Shown: piece by piece, positions 8,260 to 16,943 of the stretch | Layout of the letters: the number at the start of each line of letters is the position of its first letter | Position numbering within the stretch: the first letter of the stretch is position 1 | Assembly: GCA_045114775.1 (NCBI GenBank) | Contig: JBGULC010000044.1 | Span: 62,001-126,000 of the forward strand | Direction: 5' to 3' | Source: UBA3792 sp045114775 | GTDB taxonomy: Bacteria > Bacillota > Clostridia > Christensenellales > CAG-138 | Length of the DNA: 64,000 nucleotides | The notes under the pieces: model-generated | What the model was told of the DNA's origin: nothing | Seen by the model: the letters and a program-made list of their open reading frames with translations, nothing else | Database searches by the model: none | Program-made: the position numbers and the translations under genes

Positions 8260-10335
8260 TTATTCCTTTACCGTGTCGTCCGTTTCAGGTTCTTCGTCCG
8301 TATTCCCGTTCTGCGAGGGATCCTGCGTTTCGGGGCCGTGATCCTCTTCCTGCTTGGGTTCCGTTTCCGGCTTCGCCATCACGGCGTCCGGGTCCTGTCC
8401 CTCGAGCACGGCGACGAACTGTTCGCCCGTGACGCGTTCGTATTTCAGCAGCAGCTTTGCGCAGGCGTCCAGCCCCTCGCGATGTTCTCTCAGGATCTTT
8501 TCGGCGCGATCGAACTGGCCCTCGAGGATCGAACGCATTTCGGCGTCAATCTTGGCGGAGAGCGCCTCGGAATAGTTCTTGGCGTGCCCCCAGTCCTTCG
8601 CGATGAATACCTCGGTGTCGCCGCCCAGGAAGACGGGACCGACCGCGTCGGACATGCCGTATTCCTCGACCATCTTGCGCGCGGTCTGCGTCGCCTGCTT
8701 GAGGTCCTGTACGGCGCCGGTGGAGACGTCGGTGAACACGATCTTTTCGGCGACTCTGCCGCCCATCGTCATGCAGATCTCATCGAGCATGTGCGAGCGC
8801 AGCGTATGGTGGATGTCCTCCTTCGGAAGCGTCATCGTGTAACCAGCCGCCCAGCCGCGGGAAATGATTGAGACCTCGTGCAGATCGTCGCAGTTTTCGA
8901 GCTCGTGCGCAAGGATCGCGTGACCGCATTCGTGGTACGCTGTGATCTCCTTGTCCTTCTCGGTAACGACGCGGCTCTTCTTTTCGGGACCCATCTGCAC
9001 GCGGGTGACGGCCTCCTCGAGGTCCGCCTGCGTGATCTCCCTGCGGTTGTCGCGCGTGCAGAGGATCGCCGCCTCGTTGAGGATGTTTTCAAGGTCCGCG
9101 CCGGTAAAGTACGGCGTGCGCCGTGCGAGCGTCTTCAGACTGACGTCCTTTGCAAAATGCTTGTTGCGCGCATGGACCTCCAGGATCTCCTCGCGTCCCT
9201 TCACGTCGGGATAGCCAACCGTGATGCGCCGGTCGAACCGGCCGGGGCGCAGCAGCGCCGGGTCGAGAATGTCCGCACGGTTCGTCGCCGCCATGACGAT
9301 GATACCCTCGTTGGCGGAGAAGCCGTCCATTTCGACAAGGAGCTGATTGAGCGTTTGCTCGCGTTCGTCGTGACCGCCGCCTAAGCCTGCGCCGCGCTGA
9401 CGGCCGACCGCGTCGATCTCGTCGATGAAGATGACGGCGGGCGAGCTGCGCTTGGCCGTTTCAAAGAGATCGCGTACGCGGGACGCGCCGACGCCGACGA
9501 ACATCTCGACGAAATCCGAGCCGGAGATGCTGAAGAACGGAACGCCCGCTTCGCCTGCGACGGCTCGCGCCATCAGCGTTTTGCCGGTGCCCGGAGGTCC
9601 GACGAGCAGAACGCCCTTCGGGATCCGCGCGCCGTTTTCGGTGAAGCGCTTATGGTCGCGCATGAAGTCGACGACCTCCTTGAGCTCCTCCTTCTCTTCG
9701 ACGAGCCCTGCGACGTCCTTGAACGTGACCTTGTCCTTGTTCGGATCGTTGAGCTTCGCGCGCGCCTTGGAGAAGTTCATCATCTGCTTGCCGCCGCCCT
9801 GCGAACGGTAGATGAATACCATCAGGACGATCATCAGGATCACCATCGGCAGATACTGCAGCAGATAGAACCACCACGGCGTGCCCTCGGGCAGCGCGCT
9901 TTTCAGCACAAAGCCGTAATCGTTTGCCGTAATGCGGTCCATGTCCGCCTTTTCGGCAGGATCGGTCTTGCTTTGATCGAGCTTGTCTGCGACAAGGACC
10001 TTCATGTTCTCATAGAACTGGTCGTTGTCGATGTGCATGACAAACTCAGCCTTCGAGGGCAGCGAGGTCGCGTCGAGCTCGCTGGTTGTGTAAATGCCGT
10101 AGAAAGTACCGCCCGCAATGACCTCGTAGACCGCCTTGATCTTGCCGTCCTTGTAGGCTTCGGAGAACTCGGTGAAGTTGATCTCCTTCGGTTCCTTCGA
10201 CGAGCATCCGTTCGTGACCATGAAGATCAGAAGCCCGAGGATCAGGGCCCAGATCAGTACGGTCAGGACACGGCCGCCGCGGAAGCCGCCCTGTCCCGGT
10301 TCCTTATTGCGATTGTTGTTGGGATTGAATTCCAA
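8260..10335 (-). CDS. ftsH: ATP-dependent zinc metalloprotease FtsH
   Basis: 691 residues. Membrane-anchored AAA+ protease that degrades misfolded membrane proteins and regulators. N-terminal membrane segment (about residues 25-45), an extracytoplasmic domain, a second segment ending in FIYRSQGG, then AAA with Walker A GPPGTGKT, Walker B FIDEIDAVG and the SRH ending LRPGRFDR. The zinc motif reads HECGH rather than the usual HEAGH; both His and the Glu are kept. The C-terminal ~45 residues are Glu/Pro-rich. It is third in tilS-hpt-ftsH-PHP, the classic Firmicute order. Confidence 0.97.
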   Translation of the reverse strand: MEFNPNNNRNKEPGQGGFRGGRVLTVLIWALILGLLIFMVTNGCSSKEPKEINFTEFSEAYKDGKIKAVYEVIAGGTFYGIYTTSELDATSLPSKAEFVMHIDNDQFYENMKVLVADKLDQSKTDPAEKADMDRITANDYGFVLKSALPEGTPWWFYLLQYLPMVILMIVLMVFIYRSQGGGKQMMNFSKARAKLNDPNKDKVTFKDVAGLVEEKEELKEVVDFMRDHKRFTENGARIPKGVLLVGPPGTGKTLMARAVAGEAGVPFFSISGSDFVEMFVGVGASRVRDLFETAKRSSPAVIFIDEIDAVGRQRGAGLGGGHDEREQTLNQLLVEMDGFSANEGIIVMAATNRADILDPALLRPGRFDRRITVGYPDVKGREEILEVHARNKHFAKDVSLKTLARRTPYFTGADLENILNEAAILCTRDNRREITQADLEEAVTRVQMGPEKKSRVVTEKDKEITAYHECGHAILAHELENCDDLHEVSIISRGWAAGYTMTLPKEDIHHTLRSHMLDEICMTMGGRVAEKIVFTDVSTGAVQDLKQATQTARKMVEEYGMSDAVGPVFLGGDTEVFIAKDWGHAKNYSEALSAKIDAEMRSILEGQFDRAEKILREHREGLDACAKLLLKYERVTGEQFVAVLEGQDPDAVMAKPETEPKQEEDHGPETQDPSQNGNTDEEPETDDTVKE

Positions 10336-10375
10336 TTTATCCTCCGTTTTTGGGGTTATCCCCGAATTGCCGGGA

Positions 10376-10930
10376 TCAGCTGTAGATCTCGGGCTTCAAA
10401 ACGCCCACGAAGGGCAGATTGCGATATTTCTGCTTGTAATCGAGGCCGTAGCCGACGACGAACTTGTTCGGGATCACGAAGCCGCAGTAGTCCGGCGTGA
10501 TCTCGCACTCGCGGCGCTCCGGCTTATCCAGGAAGCAGCAGGAGCGGATCGAGGCGGGCTGACGCTCGCTCAGAAGGCGCGTCAGGTAGGAAAGCGTAAG
10601 GCCGCTGTCCATGATGTCCTCCGCGATCAAAACATGCTTGCCGGTGATGCTCGAGTCCATGTCCTTGGTGATGCGAACGATGCCGCTGGTCTTCTGCGCG
10701 TCGCCGTAGCTCGAAATCGCCATAAAGTCCATCTTCGCGTGTATGCTGATCGCGCGGATCAGGTCCGCAAAGAAGATGCTCGCGCCTTTCAGCACGCAGA
10801 GCACGATAATCTCCTCGCCGTCATAATCCTTCGAGATCTGATCGCCGAGCTCCTGTACGCGTTTTTTGATCTGTTCTTCGCTGAGCAGAACCTCTTCGAT
10901 GTCCTGCTGCATGAATGCCTTACCCCACAT
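10376..10930 (-). CDS. hpt: Hypoxanthine(-guanine) phosphoribosyltransferase
   Basis: 184 residues. Purine salvage enzyme making IMP or GMP from hypoxanthine or guanine and PRPP. The PRPP loop reads VLIAEDIMDSGLTL; KGASIFFADLIR and the late FVVGYGLDY are also typical. The GGAGG ribosome-binding site is formed by the last codons of tilS (Glu-Glu-Asp), and the ATG starts two bases after the tilS stop, so the two are tightly coupled. This supports the first ATG over Met7. Confidence 0.96.
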   Translation of the reverse strand: MWGKAFMQQDIEEVLLSEEQIKKRVQELGDQISKDYDGEEIIVLCVLKGASIFFADLIRAISIHAKMDFMAISSYGDAQKTSGIVRITKDMDSSITGKHVLIAEDIMDSGLTLSYLTRLLSERQPASIRSCCFLDKPERRECEITPDYCGFVIPNKFVVGYGLDYKQKYRNLPFVGVLKPEIYS

Positions 10931-10932
10931 AG

Positions 10933-12243
10933 TCAGTCCTCCTCATAATGATAGTGTAGAATATGCGTCGAATCCGTGCGAACGCGCATCCGTTCGTCGA
11001 CCGTGTATCCCGCGACAAAGACGATCCCCGCCTCGTCACATACGACCGGCATGCTCCGCTCGAACCGCGGTATTTTCCGGTCGGTAAAGCAATCGCTCAG
11101 AAGCTTTGTGCCGCGCATGCCGAGCGGCGTAAACCGATCGCCCGGCTTCGGGCTTCTGACGGTGACCGAGCCTGTGAGTCTGTCCGCGTCGATGTACGCG
11201 TCCGAGCCCTTGCACGGGATCTCTGCGCGATCGACGCGTTCGACCGAAAGCGTTCCGTGCGGAAGCTTTACGGATCCCGTCTCCGGCATCTTTTCGCAGA
11301 ACGTCGGCGTTTCCGGTCTTCCGACGCGGATCTCCTTTGCGTCGAGCCATGCGACGACGCCGTTTTTCAGCGTCGCGGTATCGCCGGTCTGACCATGAAG
11401 CAGCGTATCGAGCCGATCGAGGTCCGCCGCCGTGAAATCTGTATACGGAAGCAGATCACGAAGCACCCGGAGTCGGATCGACCGCGGCAGCGCGGAGAGT
11501 TTTTCCCGATCCCGTCCGCACGTCCGCTTCGCTTGGTCCGCAAGCGCGTTCAGGTATTCGACGTCCTCCGCAATGTGCATTGCCGCGTCGGACAGCGCCT
11601 TCTTTGCCGCCGGATTGACCGTCTCAAGCGCTGGGATCACGTCGATCCGGATACGGTTTCTTGTGGCGTCGGTCTCAAAGTTGGTGGCGTCCGTGCAAAA
11701 GCCCTGTCTGCGTTCCTTCAGGTATGCGACGATCTCCGTCTTCGGCGTATAAAGCAGCGGACGGATCAGCCTGCCCGAACGAACGCGCATGCCCGCAAGT
11801 CCGTCGGTCCCGCTCCCGCGCAGAAGATGCAGCAGCAGCGTTTCCGCCTGATCGTCCCGATGATGGCCCAAAGCAATGTGATCGAGTGACCGTTCCGACC
11901 GCACGCGTTCGAGAAACGCATAGCGTATTTTGCGCGCCGCAAGCTCCAAAGAGAGACCTTCCTCCTCCGCCGCCTTCGGCACGTCCGCAAATTCGGTAAC
12001 AAGCGGAACGTTCCGTTCTTCGCAAAGCGCGCGCACAAAGGCAGTATCGGCGTCCGCTTCCGTTCCGCGAATGCCGTGATGCAGATGCGCCGCCTCCACG
12101 CGGGAGATCAGGCCGTTTCTTTGAAGCGTGAGAAGCTCCAGCAGCAATGCCACGGAGTCAGCCCCGCCGGACAGCGCGACCAGCACGCCGTCGGAGGGTT
12201 CAACGCCGCAGCGCCGCCATGTCGGTTCGGTCCACAGCAACAT
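10933..12243 (-). CDS. tilS: tRNA(Ile)-lysidine synthase
   Basis: 436 residues from the ATG at 12243, which has CGGAG about 9 nt upstream; a TTG three codons earlier lacks a site. TilS adenylates and attaches lysine to C34 of tRNA-Ile(CAU), converting its decoding to AUA. The PP-loop SGGADS opens the N-terminal domain, with ALGHHRDDQAET and LRGSGTDGLAGM typical of the family. The C-terminal domain contains RSPKPGDRFTPLGM and the conserved KLLSDCFTDRKIP. It is first in the operon. Confidence 0.96.
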   Translation of the reverse strand: MLLWTEPTWRRCGVEPSDGVLVALSGGADSVALLLELLTLQRNGLISRVEAAHLHHGIRGTEADADTAFVRALCEERNVPLVTEFADVPKAAEEEGLSLELAARKIRYAFLERVRSERSLDHIALGHHRDDQAETLLLHLLRGSGTDGLAGMRVRSGRLIRPLLYTPKTEIVAYLKERRQGFCTDATNFETDATRNRIRIDVIPALETVNPAAKKALSDAAMHIAEDVEYLNALADQAKRTCGRDREKLSALPRSIRLRVLRDLLPYTDFTAADLDRLDTLLHGQTGDTATLKNGVVAWLDAKEIRVGRPETPTFCEKMPETGSVKLPHGTLSVERVDRAEIPCKGSDAYIDADRLTGSVTVRSPKPGDRFTPLGMRGTKLLSDCFTDRKIPRFERSMPVVCDEAGIVFVAGYTVDERMRVRTDSTHILHYHYEED

Positions 12244-12272
12244 GATACACAACTCCGAGAATAATTAACCAT

Positions 12273-12301
12273 AGTTTACCCCGAATCTGCATTTTTTGCA
12301 A
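12273..12301 (-). promoter_or_regulatory. SigA-type promoter of the tilS-hpt-ftsH operon
   Basis: Minus strand TTGCAA (12296-12301), 17-bp spacer, TAAACT (12273-12278), about 30 bp before tilS. Confidence 0.6.
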
Positions 12302-12344
12302 GTGGCAAATGTGAAATCAACATGACATTTCGGAAAAATGTAAC

Positions 12345-12372
12345 AAAAAAGCCCCGATGTCGGGGCTTTCGG
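12345..12372 (-). terminator. Terminator of the hydroxyacid dehydrogenase gene
   Basis: Minus strand stem AGCCCCGA / TCGGGGCT followed by TTTTTTG, a few bases after the stop at 12377. Confidence 0.85.
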
Positions 12373-12376
12373 GAAA

Positions 12377-13324
12377 TCAGTTTACGACGTTGACCGGATA
12401 TCCGTAGACGAACGATCGAAGGTTTTCGGCCGATATGTCGATGATCTTCTGCCGCATCGGCTTCGGCGTCCACGCGTAATGCGAGGTGATCAGGCAGTTC
12501 GGCGCGCTCATCAACGGATTCCTGAGCCGGATCGGCTCCTCGCTGACGACGTCGGCCGCATAGCCTGCGATCTTCCCGGACCGAAGCGCGTCGCACACGT
12601 CCGTTTCCGAGATCAAGCTGCCGCGCGACGTATTGATGAGCAGCACGCCGTCCTTCATTTTCGCGATCGTATCCTTTCGGATCAGTCCCACCGTGTCCGC
12701 CTTCGACGGGCAGTGCAGAGAAATCACGTCGGATTCTCTCAGAAGCGTGTCGAGCGAAACATACGTGCCGAAAAAGCCCTGCTTTTCCGAAGGATTCACG
12801 CCGAGCACGCGCATGCCCAGCGCCTCCGCGATCTTCGAAACGCGCGTGCCGATCCGCCCGCAGCCGACGATCCCGATCGTTTTGCCGCAAAGCAGCGTCG
12901 GCGCGATCTCGAACCATGAGAAATCCGGTTGCGCCGTCCACGCGCCCTGCCGCACGAGCGAGGCATGGTATTCGACATGCTGGCACAGTGCAAGAAGCAG
13001 CGCGATCGCATGCTGCGCAACGGCTTCGGTGCTGTACGCGGGTACGTTGCATACCGTGATCCCACGTTCCTTTGCCGCCGCCGTATCGACGACGTCGTAG
13101 CCGGTCGCAAGCACGCCGATGAATTTCAGCTGCCGCGCGCCTAAGATGATCTCACGGTTCAGCTTCACCTTGTTGACAAAGACCGCCTCCGCGCCGCGCA
13201 GCCGCTGCGCGACCATATCCGGATGCGTGCGATCGTACACCGAAAGCGTACCGAGCTTTTTAAGCGGACTCCAGTCCACGTCGCCCGGATTCACGCAATA
13301 TCCGTCCAAAACCACGATCTGCAT
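12377..13324 (-). CDS. D-2-hydroxyacid dehydrogenase (glycerate dehydrogenase-like)
   Basis: 315 residues. NAD-dependent reduction of a 2-oxoacid, most likely hydroxypyruvate/glycerate. Rossmann motif GIVGCGRIGTRV near residue 150; catalytic Arg in NTSRGSL, Glu in SEEPIR and His in SHYAW. The H-x-A-W signature is the one typical of glycerate dehydrogenases rather than SerA, and there is no ACT domain. The start at 13324 has GGAGG 8 nt upstream; the frame stays open far upstream only because it runs backwards through a tRNA gene. Monocistronic. Confidence 0.85.
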   Translation of the reverse strand: MQIVVLDGYCVNPGDVDWSPLKKLGTLSVYDRTHPDMVAQRLRGAEAVFVNKVKLNREIILGARQLKFIGVLATGYDVVDTAAAKERGITVCNVPAYSTEAVAQHAIALLLALCQHVEYHASLVRQGAWTAQPDFSWFEIAPTLLCGKTIGIVGCGRIGTRVSKIAEALGMRVLGVNPSEKQGFFGTYVSLDTLLRESDVISLHCPSKADTVGLIRKDTIAKMKDGVLLINTSRGSLISETDVCDALRSGKIAGYAADVVSEEPIRLRNPLMSAPNCLITSHYAWTPKPMRQKIIDISAENLRSFVYGYPVNVVN

Positions 13325-13475
13325 ACCCGATCCCTCCTCGCCTTTATTGTACGCCGCCACAGATGGGAAAGCAAATGAACAAACTATAAAATCGGAGGAA
13401 TAATCAAAGACCGCTCGGTCGAATCCCTTCATCAAAACGAAAACAGCGTATCCTTTCGCGCCGTCAGGCGCGTCC

Positions 13476-13556
13476 CCGCAAAAAATTGGCAGCGACAGTG
13501 AGCCGTTATGAGCGCGTTTACAAGCGAATAGGCGAACTGAGCGTGATTTTTTGCGG
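13476..13556. repeat. Palindromic intergenic element with 11-bp terminal inverted repeat
   Basis: CCGCAAAAAAT (13476-13486) and ATTTTTTGCGG (13546-13556) are exact inverted copies around 59 bp in which TGAGC recurs (GTGAGCC, ATGAGCGC, CTGAGCGTG). It sits in the roughly 290-bp gap between the dehydrogenase gene and tRNA-Ser with no ORF. It could be a REP/MITE-like dispersed repeat or a structured RNA. Confidence 0.5.
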
Positions 13557-13589
13557 AAAGGAGCCGCAACCGAGAGGGTGAGCGGTGAC

Positions 13590-13642
13590 ATTTTCTCCAA
13601 AAAGAGAAATGTCGCCGCGAACGATTCGAGGTTCGCGGCGAC
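13590..13642 (-). terminator. Terminator of tRNA-Ser
   Basis: Perfect 12-bp stem GTCGCCGCGAAC / GTTCGCGGCGAC (13611-13642) directly after the tRNA 3' end on the minus strand, followed by ATTTCTCTTTTT. Confidence 0.7.
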
Positions 13643-13643
13643 G

Positions 13644-13735
13644 TGGCGCAGAGAGAGGGATTCGAACCCTCGATACCGTTCCCGGTATACACGATTTCCA
13701 GTCGTGCGCCTTAGACCAAGCTCAGCCATCTCTGC
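13644..13735 (-). tRNA. tRNA-Ser (anticodon GGA)
   Basis: 92-nt class II cloverleaf. Acceptor GCAGAGA pairs with TCTCTGC, the discriminator is G and CCA is encoded. The anticodon stem CACGA/TCGTG encloses loop CTGGAAA, giving anticodon GGA. The long variable arm (ACCGGGAACGGT) and GGTTCGAAT T-loop fit serine. Confidence 0.95.
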
Positions 13736-13828
13736 ACGGCTCCTTCAAGGACCTTTGCTATCTTACAACAATCCGGCGAAAAAAGCAAGATATATTTTCA
13801 CTTCCGCAAAAATATTTTGAAAAACCTC

Positions 13829-13856
13829 TTGCAATTTTATGAAAAGCGTGTATAAT
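13829..13856 (+). promoter_or_regulatory. Promoter of tRNA-Ala
   Basis: TTGCAA (13829-13834), 16-bp spacer, TATAAT (13851-13856); the mature tRNA begins 14 bases further on. Confidence 0.7.
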
Positions 13857-13869
13857 GGTTCATGTTCGC

Positions 13870-13945
13870 GGGGCATTAGCACAGTTGGTAGCGCGCAACG
13901 TTCGCAATGTTGAGGTCAGGAGTTCGAATCTCCTATGCTCCACCA
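13870..13945 (+). tRNA. tRNA-Ala (anticodon CGC)
   Basis: 76 nt with encoded CCA. Acceptor GGGGCAT pairs with ATGCTCC including G3-U70, the alanine identity element. The anticodon loop TTCGCAA gives CGC, reading GCG. The D-stem has one mismatch (GCAC/GCGC). Confidence 0.92.
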
Positions 13946-13950
13946 GATAA

Positions 13951-13981
13951 CGGCAGTCAAACGGCTGCCGCTATTTTTTTT
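13951..13981 (+). terminator. Terminator of tRNA-Ala
   Basis: Stem CGGCAG / CTGCCG followed by CTATTTTTTTT, five bases after the tRNA. Confidence 0.85.
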
Positions 13982-14006
13982 GCTTTTCCACCGTTCGTTT
14001 TCGCGA

Positions 14007-14035
14007 TTGATTTTCCGCGCGGCGGATGGTATAGT
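14007..14035 (+). promoter_or_regulatory. Promoter of the membrane protein gene at 14066
   Basis: TTGATT (14007-14012), 17-bp spacer, TATAGT (14030-14035), about 30 bp before the ATG. Confidence 0.55.
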
Positions 14036-14065
14036 ATATGCAATGATTTTATGAAGGAGCGCTGT

Positions 14066-15391
14066 ATGGCGAAGCATAAGAAAAAGACAACCGTTCGGTC
14101 CGAATCGGTTCCCGCCGTGTCCGATCCCGCGCCGAAGGAACCGTCCGAAAACCGTATGAAGCATATTCTGAAAAACGTCCGGTCGAAGGCTTCGGCCGTT
14201 ATGCACGATTCGGATCAGACAAGCGCTGCGGGCTTTACCGTACCGAAGCTTACGCGCAGGTTTCGGCCGAAGCGCCGCGAAAAGATCTGCCGCGCGATCG
14301 CTGGAAACGACATCAAATACCGCGGACCGCTTTCCTACCGCTATCTGCGGATCCTTGCATGGCTGATGTGCGCGCTTGCCGTCGGCGGTTCCACACTCTC
14401 GCTTACATACAAGCTGGTCCCGAATCTTCTTCCGATCGTCGGCGAGCTCGGAATGCGGTTCTCTACGCTGTTGAATTATGCGCTGCCGCTGTTCATGCTC
14501 GCGAACTTCGCCGTGATTCTGAACGCAAAAAACGGCTATAAGAAGCTGCTTTTGACGTACGCAATCTTTGCGGCGCTGCTTTCCGGCGGCTTTCTTTTGG
14601 TCATGGATCGCTATATCATCGGAAGTCTCGAGGTGCTGCTCGACAGTCGCGAGTCAGCGGAATTTATGTTTGACAGCGTCCTTCACATGATCTTCGGCAA
14701 GGGCTTTTTCGCGTTCAACATCTTTATCGACCTGTTCCTGTGCACGGCGCTGAGCTTCTTCCTGTCCTATCGTCCGAAGCATGTGTTCAAGGGAAAGCTG
14801 CACTTCATTTTCCGGCTTTTTGCGATCTTTCCCATTCTGTATGAGATCCTGTCCGTCATGCTTAAAATGCTTGCGAGCATGAACATCATCGTTCTGCCGC
14901 ACACCGTCTGGCCGCTGCTGACGACAAAGCCGCCGATCGTTTTCATCATCTTTCTTGCGATCGCGATCTACGTCAAAAGACGGGAACGCAGATTCCGCAA
15001 AAGCGGCTTCACAATGCTTGAGTATCAGCGGTATCTCCGGACGAATCACAATTCCTGGAACTTTTCCCTGCACGTATTCCTGATCTTCATTGTCGGTACA
15101 TTCATAGACTTTATCACGTATATGATCTATCCGGCCATTCTGTCCGTATTTTTCACCTCAGCCTCCGACTTAACAATCACGACGGACGTATACATAGCCG
15201 CCATGAACGTCGGCTTCGGCCGCGGTCTTTCGCTGATCCTCCTTTCCCCGATCGTACTGCTGTTTTCCTATACGAAGCGGCATAAGAACCCCATCGTCGA
15301 CAAACTGATCCCGGTCGGCGGGGTCGCGCTCATCATTGTGTTCGAGATCGAGCTGATCTACCAGATGATCCGTATGATCCCGAATCTCTGA
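14066..15391 (+). CDS. Polytopic membrane protein of unknown function
   Basis: 441 residues, not recognised. The first ~90 residues are basic and Ser/Pro-rich (MAKHKKKTTVRS onward), presumably cytoplasmic. The rest contains roughly eight to nine hydrophobic segments, the first being LAWLMCALAVGGSTLSL and the last VALIIVFEIELIYQMI, with a basic loop KRRERRFRKSGF after about two thirds. No transporter or enzyme motif is visible. Start chosen at 14066 because AAGGAG lies 6 nt upstream; the frame opens earlier but within tRNA-Ala. It is a single gene between a tRNA and a convergent lipoprotein gene. Confidence 0.75.
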   Translation: MAKHKKKTTVRSESVPAVSDPAPKEPSENRMKHILKNVRSKASAVMHDSDQTSAAGFTVPKLTRRFRPKRREKICRAIAGNDIKYRGPLSYRYLRILAWLMCALAVGGSTLSLTYKLVPNLLPIVGELGMRFSTLLNYALPLFMLANFAVILNAKNGYKKLLLTYAIFAALLSGGFLLVMDRYIIGSLEVLLDSRESAEFMFDSVLHMIFGKGFFAFNIFIDLFLCTALSFFLSYRPKHVFKGKLHFIFRLFAIFPILYEILSVMLKMLASMNIIVLPHTVWPLLTTKPPIVFIIFLAIAIYVKRRERRFRKSGFTMLEYQRYLRTNHNSWNFSLHVFLIFIVGTFIDFITYMIYPAILSVFFTSASDLTITTDVYIAAMNVGFGRGLSLILLSPIVLLFSYTKRHKNPIVDKLIPVGGVALIIVFEIELIYQMIRMIPNL

Positions 15392-15431
15392 CGCCGCATC
15401 TTTTGCGTTCAAGCAGAGCGTTTCCGAATCG

Positions 15432-15469
15432 AAAAACAGCACGGTATTTCGCCGCGCTGCTTTTATTTT
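15432..15469. terminator. Bidirectional terminator between convergent genes
   Basis: Imperfect stem around CAGCACGG / CCGCGCTG with AAAAA on the left and TTTTATTTT on the right, midway between the convergent stops at 15391 and 15478. Confidence 0.6.
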
Positions 15470-15477
15470 GGAACTGT

Positions 15478-16830
15478 TCAGAAGATCGGATCGCCGGATT
15501 TGTCGACGATTGTCAGCAGAATGCCGCGTTCGCTGCCGGATTCGAGCGGCATATACGTTGCGCACATCCGTCCGCGATGATCTCCGGTAAAGTTCATGCA
15601 AAGCGCCGTATAGTCGTCTCCCCGAACGATCTTCGTCTTCATGGTATCCGGCCAGAACAGGGCGAGTGTTCCGGTGCTGCCGTCACGTACAATCAGCGTT
15701 CTGCCGTCTTCCAGAATGTCGATCAACGTGAATACGCCTTCGGCGCCTTTTTCGCCCGTTACGTCCGCAAGAGGAACGGCTGAAAGCTTCTTTCCCTTGA
15801 TCTTCAGCGCCGAAACCTCCCCCGTCTTTCGGTTCACGAGCCGCGGAGTCGTTATGCCCATGCCGACAGGCTCGGCGATCACGAAACCCGGATCGTTGGA
15901 AACGATGCGGTAACCGGAGGAATTGCGATCTTCTCCGATCATATATTGCTCCGTTCCGCCGTCGGGACGACGGATGCAGAGCCAATCCTCCTCATACACT
16001 TCTTTTTCGACATACGACTGCTCCGTAATGATCGCAGCCATGCTGCCGTCCTTCAGATACGCAAGGTTATTGCATGTGTTGACCCACTTGTCGCCCTTCG
16101 GCTTGTAGCCGAACGTATCGTTGATCTTCATCACCCGGAAGGAGAAATCCGCGGTATCGAAAATTGCCGCATTGATCACGTTGTACCGTCCGAGGATCTT
16201 GGTCCCGATTGCCGAATACGGTTCAAAGGTCCCGCCTTCGTCCCGGAACGCGGGATACAGCACGCCGGTTTTGACGTCGAGCGCGCCGCTGAAGCCGTAA
16301 TTGTTGTCCCTCACAAACAGGAAATCGTTTTCCGCAGAGGTCAGACAGGATCCCGTATTTCGCAGCATGAGCGGGAACGGATCGAATTTGAAAATATCGA
16401 ATCCATGCAGCGTATTGAGCTTTTCTTCGAACTCGGCAAGCTTGTCCTTATTGGATATCATCCGCTGCGCGCTGAATAAGACAGCTTTTCTGCACGCTTC
16501 TTCGGTGTACTCAATGCGAAATTCGCTCAGCGTGATCTTTGTCTTTTTGCCCGATTCCAGATCCCGCAGTTCCGGCGTTTCGCCCTGATGCGACGATATA
16601 AAGAGGCCGGTATGTCCGTCGTTCGCAATCACAACGAGAACATGCGGATCGTCCTCACGATAGGTGTGCCCGACGTTGATCGTCAGGTCCTTTGTAAACA
16701 GATCGACCGTCTCGGCCTCCGGCTGTTCCCCGTCCGCAGTCTGCTTTACGCCGTCCGTTTTGCAGGCTGTAAGCAAAAACATGAGGAGCCAGATCATCAG
16801 CAGAGAAACAATTCTTTTGAAAACGCGCAT
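15478..16830 (-). CDS. Lipoprotein of unknown function
   Basis: 450 residues. Signal peptide VFKRIVSLLMIWLLMFLLTAC ends in a clear lipobox (LTAC), so the mature protein should be tethered outside the membrane by a lipidated Cys. The body is rich in short beta-like segments (VVIANDGHTG, LFVRDNNYGFSGALD, GGTEQYMIGEDRN) consistent with a propeller, but no named family is recognised. Start at 16830 is preferred to the ATG two codons upstream because GGAGG is 7 nt away. It resembles in style the lipoprotein at 37448-39031. Monocistronic with its own promoter. Confidence 0.75.
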   Translation of the reverse strand: MRVFKRIVSLLMIWLLMFLLTACKTDGVKQTADGEQPEAETVDLFTKDLTINVGHTYREDDPHVLVVIANDGHTGLFISSHQGETPELRDLESGKKTKITLSEFRIEYTEEACRKAVLFSAQRMISNKDKLAEFEEKLNTLHGFDIFKFDPFPLMLRNTGSCLTSAENDFLFVRDNNYGFSGALDVKTGVLYPAFRDEGGTFEPYSAIGTKILGRYNVINAAIFDTADFSFRVMKINDTFGYKPKGDKWVNTCNNLAYLKDGSMAAIITEQSYVEKEVYEEDWLCIRRPDGGTEQYMIGEDRNSSGYRIVSNDPGFVIAEPVGMGITTPRLVNRKTGEVSALKIKGKKLSAVPLADVTGEKGAEGVFTLIDILEDGRTLIVRDGSTGTLALFWPDTMKTKIVRGDDYTALCMNFTGDHRGRMCATYMPLESGSERGILLTIVDKSGDPIF

Positions 16831-16856
16831 ACCCATACCTCCAATTATAATATATA

Positions 16857-16885
16857 ATTATATCATGATCGCCCGAATTTGTAAA
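16857..16885 (-). promoter_or_regulatory. Promoter of the lipoprotein gene at 16830
   Basis: Minus strand TTTACA (16880-16885), 17 bp, TATAAT (16857-16862) with a TGA extension just before the -10. Confidence 0.6.
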
Positions 16886-16896
16886 CCTCCGCGGCA

Positions 16897-16930
16897 ACGA
16901 AAAACAGCGCGGCATTGCTGCTGCGCTGTT
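16897..16930 (-). terminator. Terminator of the rplU-prp-rpmA operon
   Basis: Perfect stem AACAGCGC / GCGCTGTT with a 12-nt loop followed on the minus strand by TTTCG, 14 bp past the rpmA stop. Confidence 0.7.
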
Positions 16931-16943
16931 GTGCTTTTGGCTC

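Noticed and set aside
13325..13729. N-terminal extension of the hydroxyacid dehydrogenase frame
   Set aside because: It runs backwards through the tRNA-Ser gene and a terminator; a good ribosome site marks the start at 13324.
13907..14065. N-terminal extension of the membrane protein at 14066
   Set aside because: It begins inside tRNA-Ala and crosses that gene's terminator and a promoter.
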